From: Sphaerochaeta associata
GTDB lineage: Bacteria; Spirochaetota; Spirochaetia; Sphaerochaetales; Sphaerochaetaceae
Length of the DNA: 64,000 nucleotides
Assembly: GCF_022869165.1 (NCBI RefSeq)
Contig: NZ_CP094929.1
Location: 1,240,001-1,304,000, forward strand
Reading direction: 5' to 3'
Shown here piece by piece: positions 26,072 through 33,309 of this stretch. A model generated the notes under the pieces. It made no database searches and was not told where the DNA came from. It saw only the letters and a program-made list of their open reading frames with translations. Each line of letters opens with the position of its first letter. The first letter of the stretch is position 1. A program made the translations under genes and the position numbers.

Positions 26072-26553
26072 AAGGCTTCCCTCCCATTCACTCGCAGCAG
26101 AGCAGGATCCTGATTCTTGGTACCGGACCGAGCGTGGTATCGAGTCTCAAGCAGCAGTATTACGGTCATGAACGCAATGCGTTCTGGCCGATTATGTCAG
26201 AAATACTCCAAGGTCCGATTGAAACCTATGAGCAGAAGTGGAATCTCCTTCTGGCTAATGATATCGCCTTGTGGGATGTCTTGGCAGAGTTTGAGCGAAA
26301 AGGCTCGGCCGACTCTGCATACACCACTGTGATACCCAACGATTTGAAACTGTTCATTGACGAACATGCCATGCTGAATCGAATTTTGTTCAATGGACAG
26401 AAAGCCTCCGACTTCTATCGTCGCCTTATCGGCTATTACCCCCCTGCCATTGAGTTTCAGACACTTGCCTCGACCAGTCCTGCCTATACACTGGGCTTTG
26501 GGCAGAAGCTGGAGGTATGGAGAAACTCAATTGTTCACCCGATACAGTGCTAG
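26065..26553 (+). CDS. Hypoxanthine/deoxyinosine-type DNA glycosylase (UDG superfamily)
   Basis: A 162-residue base-excision repair enzyme. The N-terminal motif I-L-I-L-G-T-G-P-S-V-V-S-S-L-K-Q-Q-Y-Y, then H-E-R-N-A-F-W-P-I-M, is the signature of the hypoxanthine-DNA glycosylase (family 6-like) branch of the uracil-DNA glycosylase superfamily. The usual first residues L-G-S-M-P-G are changed here to L-G-T-G-P-S. The C-terminal motif A-S-T-S-P-A-Y-T corresponds to the family's S-T-S-P-A loop. AAGGAG lies just upstream, inside the end of the oxidoreductase gene, with a 7-base overlap. It likely removes deaminated adenine from DNA; the activity is inferred from family only. Confidence 0.85.
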   Translation: MLKGFPPIHSQQSRILILGTGPSVVSSLKQQYYGHERNAFWPIMSEILQGPIETYEQKWNLLLANDIALWDVLAEFERKGSADSAYTTVIPNDLKLFIDEHAMLNRILFNGQKASDFYRRLIGYYPPAIEFQTLASTSPAYTLGFGQKLEVWRNSIVHPIQC

Positions 26554-26597
26554 GAAAAGGAAAGTTTAGGAAAATTGAAAAGCAAAAAAGAAAAGGG

Positions 26598-26626
26598 ATG
26601 ACAAATTTCCCTAGCATTATTACAAT
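26598..26626 (+). promoter_or_regulatory. Sigma-70 type promoter for the deoR operon
   Basis: ATGACA (26598-26603) and TACAAT (26621-26626) are spaced by 17 bases, placing the start near 26633. A purine-rich tract with repeated GAAAAG lies upstream. The 10-bp palindrome TTGTCGACAA (26641-26650) falls between the start and the ribosome site. Confidence 0.6.
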
Positions 26627-26659
26627 ACAAGTGTTACTGTTTGTCGACAAGGAGAGACC

Positions 26660-27424
26660 ATGAATCCTGCAGCTAGGAAAAAAGAGATTCTTTCGGTGCT
26701 TGCTCGGGATGGGTCTGTGCAAGTGGTGGAGCTTGCTCGTTCACTGGATGTTTCGAAAGTTACCATCCGTAGCGACTTGGATGAATTGGAGACGAAAGGA
26801 TTGCTGGTACGAACCCATGGGGGAGCAGTACCTGCGGAAACACAGGGAAGTTCACGATTCATTTCCCAAACCATCAATGAATATACCAACCAGAAGATAG
26901 CGATTGCCAAGCTTGCATCTACGTTCATTAAAAGTGGACAGTCCATTATCATCGACAATGGAAGCACTACACTGCACATAGCTCAGTATATTGCCGATCT
27001 GCCCATCACCGTTACTACAAGCTCCTTATTGGTTATGCAGGAGTTGATGCACGCTGAGAAAGTAGACCTTTTAATGGCTGGCGGCATTCTCCGAAGGCCG
27101 TCGATGGGGTTGATGGGAAATTTCTCCAAGGAGTTTTATCGACAAATCCATGCTGATTGGTGTTTTCTTGGTGCTGCCGGGTATTCTTCCAGGCATGGTG
27201 TCTATTGTACGAACCTCATTGAGGCCGACACGAAACAAACCATGATCCAAAGTGCTTCCAAAGTCTGTCTCCTGGTCGATAGCTCCAAGATGGAGCATCT
27301 TTCCCTGGCAAAAGTGTGTGATTGGAATTCCATCCACTACCTCATCACCGATTCCATTTCTGAAGAGATCAGAACGGTCATTGAAAGCCAGGGAGTGAAA
27401 GTAATGGTTGTGGATGAAGCCTGA
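26660..27424 (+). CDS. DeoR-family transcriptional regulator
   Basis: A 254-residue repressor of the DeoR/GlpR family, whose members sense phosphorylated sugars. Residues about 5-57 are the winged helix (R-K-K-E-I-L-S-V-L-A, V-S-K-V-T-I-R-S-D-L-D-E-L, then L-V-R-T-H-G-G-A-V). The C-terminal DeoRC effector domain shows I-I-I-D-N-G-S-T-T, A-G-G-I-L-R-R-P-S-M-G-L-M-G and L-L-V-D-S-S-K-M-E, which bind sugar phosphate. It is followed by two genes in the same direction and then the sugar importer and nagAB, so it is the probable regulator of that whole set. A DeoR effector domain fits a phospho-sugar substrate. Confidence 0.9.
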   Translation: MNPAARKKEILSVLARDGSVQVVELARSLDVSKVTIRSDLDELETKGLLVRTHGGAVPAETQGSSRFISQTINEYTNQKIAIAKLASTFIKSGQSIIIDNGSTTLHIAQYIADLPITVTTSSLLVMQELMHAEKVDLLMAGGILRRPSMGLMGNFSKEFYRQIHADWCFLGAAGYSSRHGVYCTNLIEADTKQTMIQSASKVCLLVDSSKMEHLSLAKVCDWNSIHYLITDSISEEIRTVIESQGVKVMVVDEA

Positions 27425-27426
27425 TT

Positions 27427-28347
27427 ATGCAAAAACACGTAATGTCTCTCGTTGGATTTTCTTCTGCATCAGAAATTGCAGCATATAAAACTGCATTCCC
27501 GTCGATGCATTATGAACTATCCTATAAGATGAGCGAGCAACTCTTATCTGAAGTCAGTCCCATGCTTGCAGGTCGCATCGCATCGGTGCATGCTTGTTGC
27601 CCGGCCCTTCCCATTTTTCCAAATTTTGGAAGTCATGATGAGCAAGTAATTGCACAAAGCTATGATGCCATCTGCAAAAGCTTTGAAACTGCACGGTCCT
27701 GCAATGCCGATATTGTGGTGCTCCATCCGGGATATGTCTGTGATCGGGCAATGCCGTCATCCAACGCTGCAAGGAAACAACTGCTTGACGACCCCTCTTT
27801 TTCCCGGTACATAGTGCATGCCGATGGTGCCATTTGCGGCGCTGACTATCCGAACCAGGACATCTACCGCTACCATGCCGTTCAGGCTTTCAAGCAACTT
27901 GAGCATGTCGCGCAGGTTGCCAGAACCTATGGAGTCAAACTGGCCGTCGAGAACCTGAATCCTCGTGTGGGGTATCTTTTCCAAACCCCATGGGAAATGG
28001 AGCGGCTTGCTGCCCTTCAGGATGTGTATCTGTGTTTGGATGTCGGCCATTTATGGATATCAAGCTTTGTTTATGATTTTCCTTATCTACCTGCTATTCA
28101 AAGAATAATTGAAACCGACAAGGTTGTTAACTGTCACTTGCACAGTAATGCCACCAATACGGCGGCAAAGCATTTCTCTGATGACCACCATACATTCGAT
28201 AAATACGGTTTTCCTGCACGCCAAGTGCTTGAACTGTTGGCAGGAACCCATGCAAACCTGACACTGGAGATGGTGGAGGATTTTGACTATAACACCCGCT
28301 TTCTCCTTAAGGAAATTGCTGCAATACAACACGGTGGACAGGAGTAG
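27427..28347 (+). CDS. Sugar phosphate isomerase/epimerase, TIM-barrel family
   Basis: A 306-residue xylose-isomerase-like TIM barrel. Metal and substrate positions are suggested by I-V-V-L-H-P-G-Y, L-A-V-E-N-L-N-P-R, L-C-L-D-V-G-H-L-W, N-C-H-L-H-S-N and L-T-L-E-M-V-E-D, which follow the usual E-D-H-E spacing. It starts 2 bases after deoR, with only a weak ribosome site, so translation may be coupled. Such enzymes interconvert keto/aldo sugars or act on sugar-acid phosphates. Here it likely channels the imported sugar toward the nag pathway; the reaction is not known. Confidence 0.82.
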   Translation: MQKHVMSLVGFSSASEIAAYKTAFPSMHYELSYKMSEQLLSEVSPMLAGRIASVHACCPALPIFPNFGSHDEQVIAQSYDAICKSFETARSCNADIVVLHPGYVCDRAMPSSNAARKQLLDDPSFSRYIVHADGAICGADYPNQDIYRYHAVQAFKQLEHVAQVARTYGVKLAVENLNPRVGYLFQTPWEMERLAALQDVYLCLDVGHLWISSFVYDFPYLPAIQRIIETDKVVNCHLHSNATNTAAKHFSDDHHTFDKYGFPARQVLELLAGTHANLTLEMVEDFDYNTRFLLKEIAAIQHGGQE

Positions 28348-28350
28348 GGG

Positions 28351-29181
28351 ATGCAAGTTCTAGAGCAACTGTGTATTGGCAAAAGAGGTAAGGCTGAATT
28401 ATGCGAGGATGGCGTGTTCGTCAATGCACACTTTGCCGCTGTTGTTGATGGATGTACCAGCCGTCTCCAGTTGGTTTCTACACAGCGAAGTAGTGGGATC
28501 ATTGCAAAAGAGAGTATACTCTCCTGCCTATCCACATTGGACCCTGCAGCGACTATGGAGCAGGCATTTCATGCAATGAACGCATCAATACTCTCTTGGT
28601 ATCAAAGCCAAGGGGTAGAGGAGGAGGCCTATTCCAATCCTGCAAAGCGTTGCTCGGCATATGTTTCTCTTGTGAGCAGGTTCCATAGGCAGGTATGGGT
28701 GCTCGGCGATTGCCAGGCTCTTGTCGGCTCTGTTTTAACGACGCGTCATAAGGCTGTCGATACTCTTATGGAGGATGTTCGTGCACTGTTGGTTGAACAT
28801 GCGATGTTGCAGGGTCAAACCGTTGAATACCTTTTGGCAAATCCGCAGGTGATCCAGGCAAAACTTGAGGAATTCATGCAACTGCAACCAGCTTTTCAGA
28901 ATTCCGTATTTCCATCATCTTACAGATACACTGTGTTGGATGGTTTTTTCTCTGATTACCAACACGTACAGATTGTGAACCTCCCCGATGCTCCGACCAT
29001 AGTCGTACTGGCAAGCGATGGGTATCCTCAGCTCCATCCAACCCTCGCAGCGACTGAAGAAGCGCTGGAACTGCAATTACGCCAGGATCCCTTGATGGTT
29101 TCCACCTTCAGAGCGACAAAACCACTCATTGCAGGAAATCTTTCGTTTGACGATAGAAGTTTTTTGCGTATTATTGTTTAA
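28351..29181 (+). CDS. Divergent PP2C-like (PPM fold) protein
   Basis: A 276-residue protein that I read as a protein-phosphatase-2C-like fold. Metal-site motifs occur in PPM order: E19-D20, then V-V-D33-G, then L-G119-D120, then L-A-S-D-G-Y near residue 228 and F-D-D-R-S near 268. The D-G, G-D, S-D-G and D-D positions match PPM motifs, while the remaining sequence is far from classic Ser/Thr phosphatases. No membrane or sensor domain is present. It follows the TIM-barrel gene by 3 bases with AGGAG upstream. It could be a small-molecule phosphatase acting on the imported sugar phosphate, or a signalling phosphatase. Function is not established. Confidence 0.6.
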   Translation: MQVLEQLCIGKRGKAELCEDGVFVNAHFAAVVDGCTSRLQLVSTQRSSGIIAKESILSCLSTLDPAATMEQAFHAMNASILSWYQSQGVEEEAYSNPAKRCSAYVSLVSRFHRQVWVLGDCQALVGSVLTTRHKAVDTLMEDVRALLVEHAMLQGQTVEYLLANPQVIQAKLEEFMQLQPAFQNSVFPSSYRYTVLDGFFSDYQHVQIVNLPDAPTIVVLASDGYPQLHPTLAATEEALELQLRQDPLMVSTFRATKPLIAGNLSFDDRSFLRIIV

Positions 29182-29256
29182 AATTGCTATTTCTGATTGT
29201 ATATCCGGAAAAGAAAAGTTGATATGCGTTAATAGATAAAAAAAGAAAAATAAAAC

Positions 29257-29286
29257 TTGCGTTTTCTTTCATGTCGCCCATATACT
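29257..29286 (+). promoter_or_regulatory. Putative promoter for the 29342-38149 sugar operon
   Basis: TTGCGT (29257-29262) and TATACT (29281-29286) are separated by 18 bases. The expected start is near 29293, with AGGAGG before the ATG at 29342. The motif AAAAGAAAAG (29209-29218) upstream is also present near the deoR promoter (26586-26595). Confidence 0.5.
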
Positions 29287-29341
29287 ATGGAAAATTTACT
29301 TTCTTGGTTTCAAGAACGTACCAACACATAGGAGGCATGGT

Positions 29342-30328
29342 ATGAAAAAGGCGCTTATTGTTTTCTTCACTCTGATTCTTTTCTTCAATCCCTTGTTCGC
29401 ACAAGGTGCAAGTGAAACGAAAAAGGTTGACAAGCTCACCATCTGGAGTGGAGCCAGCGAGGATGAGGCAGAAGCTCTCGTAAAGAAGTTCAACGAAAAG
29501 CAACCGGGTATCAATGTAAGCATTATCCGGGCTGGCTCCGGGGAATTGGTGAATCGGCTCTATTCCGAACAGCCAAAACCAGATGGAGATATTCTTTTGA
29601 TGGTTGCAAAGGAAAATATGGAGCTTGCCTATGATTTCCTGGCACCGTATAAATCCATCAATCATGCCAAGATTGATGTATCGGTTCGCGATAGTGCAGA
29701 CGTGCCGAGATTCTATGGATCCTCCATGCCGCTTCAGGCGATTATGGTAAATACCAATCTGTTGAAGAGTTCGGACTATCCAAAGTCCTGGGCCGACCTT
29801 GTCGACCCCCGCTTCAAGGGTGAAATCATTCTTGCAAATCCGGCTCTCTCGGGTTCTGCCTATGCTCAGGTCTACATGCTCTACAAGTTGTATGGGAATG
29901 ATTTCCTGGCAAAACTCGCAAAGAACGCAGTATTTACAGCAAGCTCCACTGCAGGTCCGGAGTCTGTAGCGCGCGGTGAGTATGCAATCACCGTCACAGG
30001 TGAGTCCAATATCGGTAAATATATTGGCGAGGGTTCTCCTGTCACCTATGTCTATCCTGCGGAGGGAACAGGTGCACGCTTTGACGCTACCGGAATTATT
30101 GCAAACGGACCAAATCCCGAGGCTGCAAAATTATTCATGGACTTCATCACCAGCTTGGAAGCGTACGAAATCATTCGTTCAACACGTAACAGAAGAGTAG
30201 TGACCACCGAGTTGCCCGGACCTGAGAATCTGCCGGCGCTCAGTGAAATAAAGCTCTTCCCCTACGATGATCTTGAAGCAAAGAACATCAAGGAAACCTT
30301 GATCAACGATTTCTCGAATATGATGTAA
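29342..30328 (+). CDS. Periplasmic binding protein of an FbpA/AfuA-type importer, proposed sugar-phosphate binding
   Basis: A 328-residue binding protein with a signal peptide ending L-F-A-Q-G-A-S-E-T and no lipobox. It shows the FbpA/AfuA-family motif R-A-G-S-G-E-L-V-N-R-L-Y-S-E and P-D-G-D-I-L-L-M. Ferric-binding proteins of this fold use an adjacent tyrosine pair in the second lobe; the corresponding region here (R-G-E-Y-A-I-T-V-T-G-E-S-N-I-G-K-Y) has no Y-Y. That, and the sugar genes around it, argue against iron. In Actinobacillus the related AfuA binds hexose phosphates, which I take as the best model. First gene of an operon with a hairpin after it. Confidence 0.75.
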   Translation: MKKALIVFFTLILFFNPLFAQGASETKKVDKLTIWSGASEDEAEALVKKFNEKQPGINVSIIRAGSGELVNRLYSEQPKPDGDILLMVAKENMELAYDFLAPYKSINHAKIDVSVRDSADVPRFYGSSMPLQAIMVNTNLLKSSDYPKSWADLVDPRFKGEIILANPALSGSAYAQVYMLYKLYGNDFLAKLAKNAVFTASSTAGPESVARGEYAITVTGESNIGKYIGEGSPVTYVYPAEGTGARFDATGIIANGPNPEAAKLFMDFITSLEAYEIIRSTRNRRVVTTELPGPENLPALSEIKLFPYDDLEAKNIKETLINDFSNMM

Positions 30329-30333
30329 TGTTC

Positions 30334-30365
30334 ATTCCTGCCTGGGGATTCACCCAGGCAGGAAT
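30334..30365 (+). other. Intercistronic hairpin after the binding-protein gene
   Basis: ATTCCTGCCTGGG (30334-30346) pairs perfectly over 13 bp with its complement at 30353-30365 around a 6-base loop. No T-run follows, and the ATPase gene begins 31 bases later. It is likely an mRNA-stabilising or partial attenuation structure that keeps binding protein in excess. Confidence 0.6.
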
Positions 30366-30396
30366 AGTCAAGTAACTACAGGAGTACCTACCAATC

Positions 30397-31515
30397 ATGA
30401 GTCTGAACCTGACATATAAACACGTGAATAAAATCTTCGGGGAACAATCCAAGAATCCCGTACATGCTTTGAAGGATGTTTCCTTTGCCATTGAACCCGG
30501 TGAGCTCTTTTGTCTTCTCGGTCCCTCCGGGTGTGGAAAAACCACGCTATTACGCTCAACTGCGGGATTGGAGTCGATTACAGACGGTCAGATACTCTAT
30601 GGAGATAAGGATATGACCCTTATTCCTCCTTTCAGAAGAAATATTGGCATGGTATTCCAGAGCTTTGCTCTGTATCCACATATGAATATTTTCGAAAACG
30701 TAGCCTATGGGCTGCGTGTTCGAAAGACTGCGGATGACATCGTCCGGAAAAAAGTCACAGAAGTGATGGAGTTGGTCGGCCTGACCGAGGAGTTGAAGCG
30801 CAACCCCTCTCCAACAGGACTTTCCGGTGGCCAGCAGCAGCGTGTTGCAATCGCCCGGGCGCTCGTGTATGACCCGGATATACTGTTGCTTGATGAACCG
30901 CTCGCCAATTTGGATGCCAAGCTTCGTCGTTACATGAGGGCTGAGATAAGAAGAATTCAAAAGGCTACCAACATTACCACCATTTTTGTTACTCATGACC
31001 AGGAAGAAGCAATGGCTATCGGAGACCGGTTGGCTGTCTTGCGCAAAGGTGTAGTGGAGCAGATTGGTTCTTCCAATGAACTCTATACCCGCCCGAACAA
31101 TGCTTTTGTATCAAACTTCATTGGCAAAATGAATTTCTTCAATGCAAAGCTTTCCGGACAAGGAAAAGCCACTATTGTAGGTACTCAAACGACTATTTCA
31201 GTGCGTCCTGAGAACATTCGATTCAGCAACAAAAAGATTGTGGAAAATGGAGCCTCTGTTCTGCTCGGAGCACGTCCCGAACAACTGGAAATCTGCAGGG
31301 AGAAGACCCCTGAAGGCATCAGGGGAACCGTACAGATCATACAGCATCTGGGACAATTCGTCAGATACGAGGTGGTTCTGGATTCGAGTATAAGCGATGC
31401 CTCGATGGAGATCGATATGCCCTATATGGTGGAAGGTGTTTTCGAACGTGATTCAGTGTACGTAAAAGTGAAGGAAGGCTTGCCGTTCATGTTCCTGCCG
31501 GAGGTTCGAAACTAA
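30397..31515 (+). CDS. ABC transporter ATP-binding protein (FbpC/UgpC/PotA class)
   Basis: A 372-residue ATPase that energises the fused permease encoded next. The nucleotide-binding domain (about 1-240) contains Walker A G-P-S-G-C-G-K-T-T, Q-loop V-F-Q-S-F-A-L-Y-P-H, signature L-S-G-G-Q-Q-Q-R and Walker B I-L-L-L-D-E-P-L-A-N-L-D with the H-loop V-T-H-D-Q. The remaining 130 residues are a TOBE-type domain with I-S-V-R-P-E-N-I. It might also serve the ATPase-less importer at 648-4002, since ATPases of this class can be shared. Stop and next start overlap in TAATG. Confidence 0.92.
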   Translation: MSLNLTYKHVNKIFGEQSKNPVHALKDVSFAIEPGELFCLLGPSGCGKTTLLRSTAGLESITDGQILYGDKDMTLIPPFRRNIGMVFQSFALYPHMNIFENVAYGLRVRKTADDIVRKKVTEVMELVGLTEELKRNPSPTGLSGGQQQRVAIARALVYDPDILLLDEPLANLDAKLRRYMRAEIRRIQKATNITTIFVTHDQEEAMAIGDRLAVLRKGVVEQIGSSNELYTRPNNAFVSNFIGKMNFFNAKLSGQGKATIVGTQTTISVRPENIRFSNKKIVENGASVLLGARPEQLEICREKTPEGIRGTVQIIQHLGQFVRYEVVLDSSISDASMEIDMPYMVEGVFERDSVYVKVKEGLPFMFLPEVRN

Positions 31516-33260
31516 TGAATATCAATAAGTCCACACCTCCAGTCAACATAAAGGGCAGTGATGAGAAAAGCTTGAAGAAGTTTTTGCAGAAAGATCTGAC
31601 TCCCTATCTTGTTTTTGCAGTTCCTCTTGCCTTTATGGCAATCTTCCTTGTGTACCCGATGGTGGTGACCATGCTCAGGGCATTCATGCCTTCGGGGAAC
31701 AAGTTGGTTCTGGGATCCTTTTCTTTGCAGGGATTTACCAAATTCTTTGAAAGTGCGATGTATCAGAAGGCATTGCTCAATTCGTTTATTGTAAGTCTTG
31801 CAGTTACGTTCTTCTGTGTTTTGATCGGTGTTCCTATGGGCTATTTTGTGGCTCGTGTGAAAATGCCCGGTAAAAATTTGATGCTGAGTCTAGGAATTCT
31901 CCCGATAATCATGCCTTCCTTCGTTGGAGCTTTCACCTGGGTGATTCTTTTGGGCAGACAAGGGGTGGTTCGTCACTTCCTGAATTTCATATTTGCTCCT
32001 CTCGGCATAGAAGTACCGACAATTTATGGTATGTTCGGCATGATTCTCTGTATGACGCTGACGTATTACCCGTTTGTGTTCCAACTCTCCTACGGTGCTT
32101 TTGCCTCGGCAAACTCATTGTTGGAAGAAGCAGGCATGCTGATGGGTGCCGGTCGATGGCACATCTTCAGAACCATCACCTTTCCCTTGATTCTCCCCAG
32201 CCTAGGCGCAGGTGCTTTGCTGGTTTTTGTCAGGGCAATTGGAAATTTCGGTATCCCTGCGATTATCGGCGGAGACAAATATGTACTTCCTACGTTGATT
32301 TATTTCCGGGTCAATGGTTTTTGGGACCTCAATGGTGCTGCTTCCATTGCAGTTGTCAATGTGTTGATTACCGCCTTGGTTTTGTATCTTCAGAAAAAGG
32401 TGATCAATAGACACGAGTATGAGACCATTTCGGCAACACACTCGGAAATCAAGCTACATGAAGGAAAGGCTATCAGAATTATTGCCATCGTGTATTGCAT
32501 CATAATTCTTGTGGTTTCACTCTTGCCTCAGATTACCATCATCGTGATGTCTTTCTTTGAGAAGTGGGTAGGTCTCTTCCCTGAAGGTTTCACATTCAGA
32601 AATTATCTTCGGATTCCCCAATATTCAAACAAGGAGCTCTTCAACACCTTCTACCTATCTATCCTGGCAACGGTATTGGCAGCGGTATTGGGAAGCCTTA
32701 TCGCCTACATCACAGAAAGGAAGAAGCCCAAGGGGGCTGCCTTGCTCGATCTATCGATCATGGCCCCATTCATTCTTCCTGGTACTGTTGTCTCTGTTGC
32801 CCTGCTTTCGGCTTTCAGCGGCAATAGTCTGATCAAATTGACGGGTACCTATACCATCATCGTCATCTCTTACATGGTTCGTCGCACTCCATATGTATAT
32901 CGCTCGGTTGCAGCCAGCCTTTCGCAATTGAATCCTTCGCTGGAGGAAGCCTCCACCATTGCAGGGGCTAACTGGTTCTATACATTCCGCAGGGTTAGTG
33001 TTCCTCTCATAATGCCGGCGATTATTAGTGGGTCGATTCTCACCCTCACAACGTTGTTGCAGGAGTTGAGTACTACCATTCTGCTCTACAGCTCACGAAC
33101 CAGAACGGTTCCCATTCAGATTTATGGAGCCGTAGCTGATGGCAAGCTTGGAGAAGCAAGTGCACTCTCGGTCATCTTGTTGGTGGTCGTATTTGGAATC
33201 GTCTACCTGATGAATCATAAGCAAGGGAAATCCATTGCCTCAAGTTTCAAAATGGGTTGA
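31515..33260 (+). CDS. Fused two-domain ABC permease (FbpB/AfuB type)
   Basis: A 581-residue inner-membrane protein made of two tandem BPD_transp_1 domains with about 12 membrane segments. Two EAA docking loops are visible, one per half: L-E-E-A-G-M-L-M-G-A-G-R-W and L-E-E-A-S-T-I-A-G-A-N-W. Fusion of both permease halves is the hallmark of FbpB/AfuB transporters. The ATG overlaps the ATPase stop by one base, with GGAGG upstream. Substrate is inferred from the neighbours to be a sugar phosphate, not Fe(III). Confidence 0.88.
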   Translation: MNINKSTPPVNIKGSDEKSLKKFLQKDLTPYLVFAVPLAFMAIFLVYPMVVTMLRAFMPSGNKLVLGSFSLQGFTKFFESAMYQKALLNSFIVSLAVTFFCVLIGVPMGYFVARVKMPGKNLMLSLGILPIIMPSFVGAFTWVILLGRQGVVRHFLNFIFAPLGIEVPTIYGMFGMILCMTLTYYPFVFQLSYGAFASANSLLEEAGMLMGAGRWHIFRTITFPLILPSLGAGALLVFVRAIGNFGIPAIIGGDKYVLPTLIYFRVNGFWDLNGAASIAVVNVLITALVLYLQKKVINRHEYETISATHSEIKLHEGKAIRIIAIVYCIIILVVSLLPQITIIVMSFFEKWVGLFPEGFTFRNYLRIPQYSNKELFNTFYLSILATVLAAVLGSLIAYITERKKPKGAALLDLSIMAPFILPGTVVSVALLSAFSGNSLIKLTGTYTIIVISYMVRRTPYVYRSVAASLSQLNPSLEEASTIAGANWFYTFRRVSVPLIMPAIISGSILTLTTLLQELSTTILLYSSRTRTVPIQIYGAVADGKLGEASALSVILLVVVFGIVYLMNHKQGKSIASSFKMG

Positions 33261-33269
33261 CCCGTATTT

Positions 33270-33295
33270 CGGTACCGAAGGAGACTTCGGTACCG
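33270..33295 (+). other. Hairpin between permease and epimerase genes
   Basis: CGGTACCGAAG (33270-33280) pairs over 11 bp with CTTCGGTACCG (33285-33295) around the tetraloop GAGA, which is a GNRA loop. It begins 10 bases after the permease stop and ends 14 bases before the preferred ATG at 33310. There is no T-run. It may modulate expression of the downstream catabolic genes or mark an RNA-processing site. Confidence 0.55.
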
Positions 33296-33309
33296 GGTTA
33301 GGACTTACT

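Noticed and set aside
26641-26650. TTGTCGACAA palindrome before deoR as a proven operator
   Set aside because: It overlaps the ribosome-site region and occurs once; a 10-bp palindrome alone is not enough evidence.
29342-33260. Labelling the Afu/Fbp-type importer as a ferric iron transporter
   Set aside because: The binding protein lacks the adjacent tyrosines of ferric-binding members, and the operon continues into amino-sugar catabolism.
33235-33309. Earlier TTG start for the AGE-family gene
   Set aside because: It would overlap the permease and translate across the 11-bp hairpin; the extra residues do not resemble the family N-terminus.
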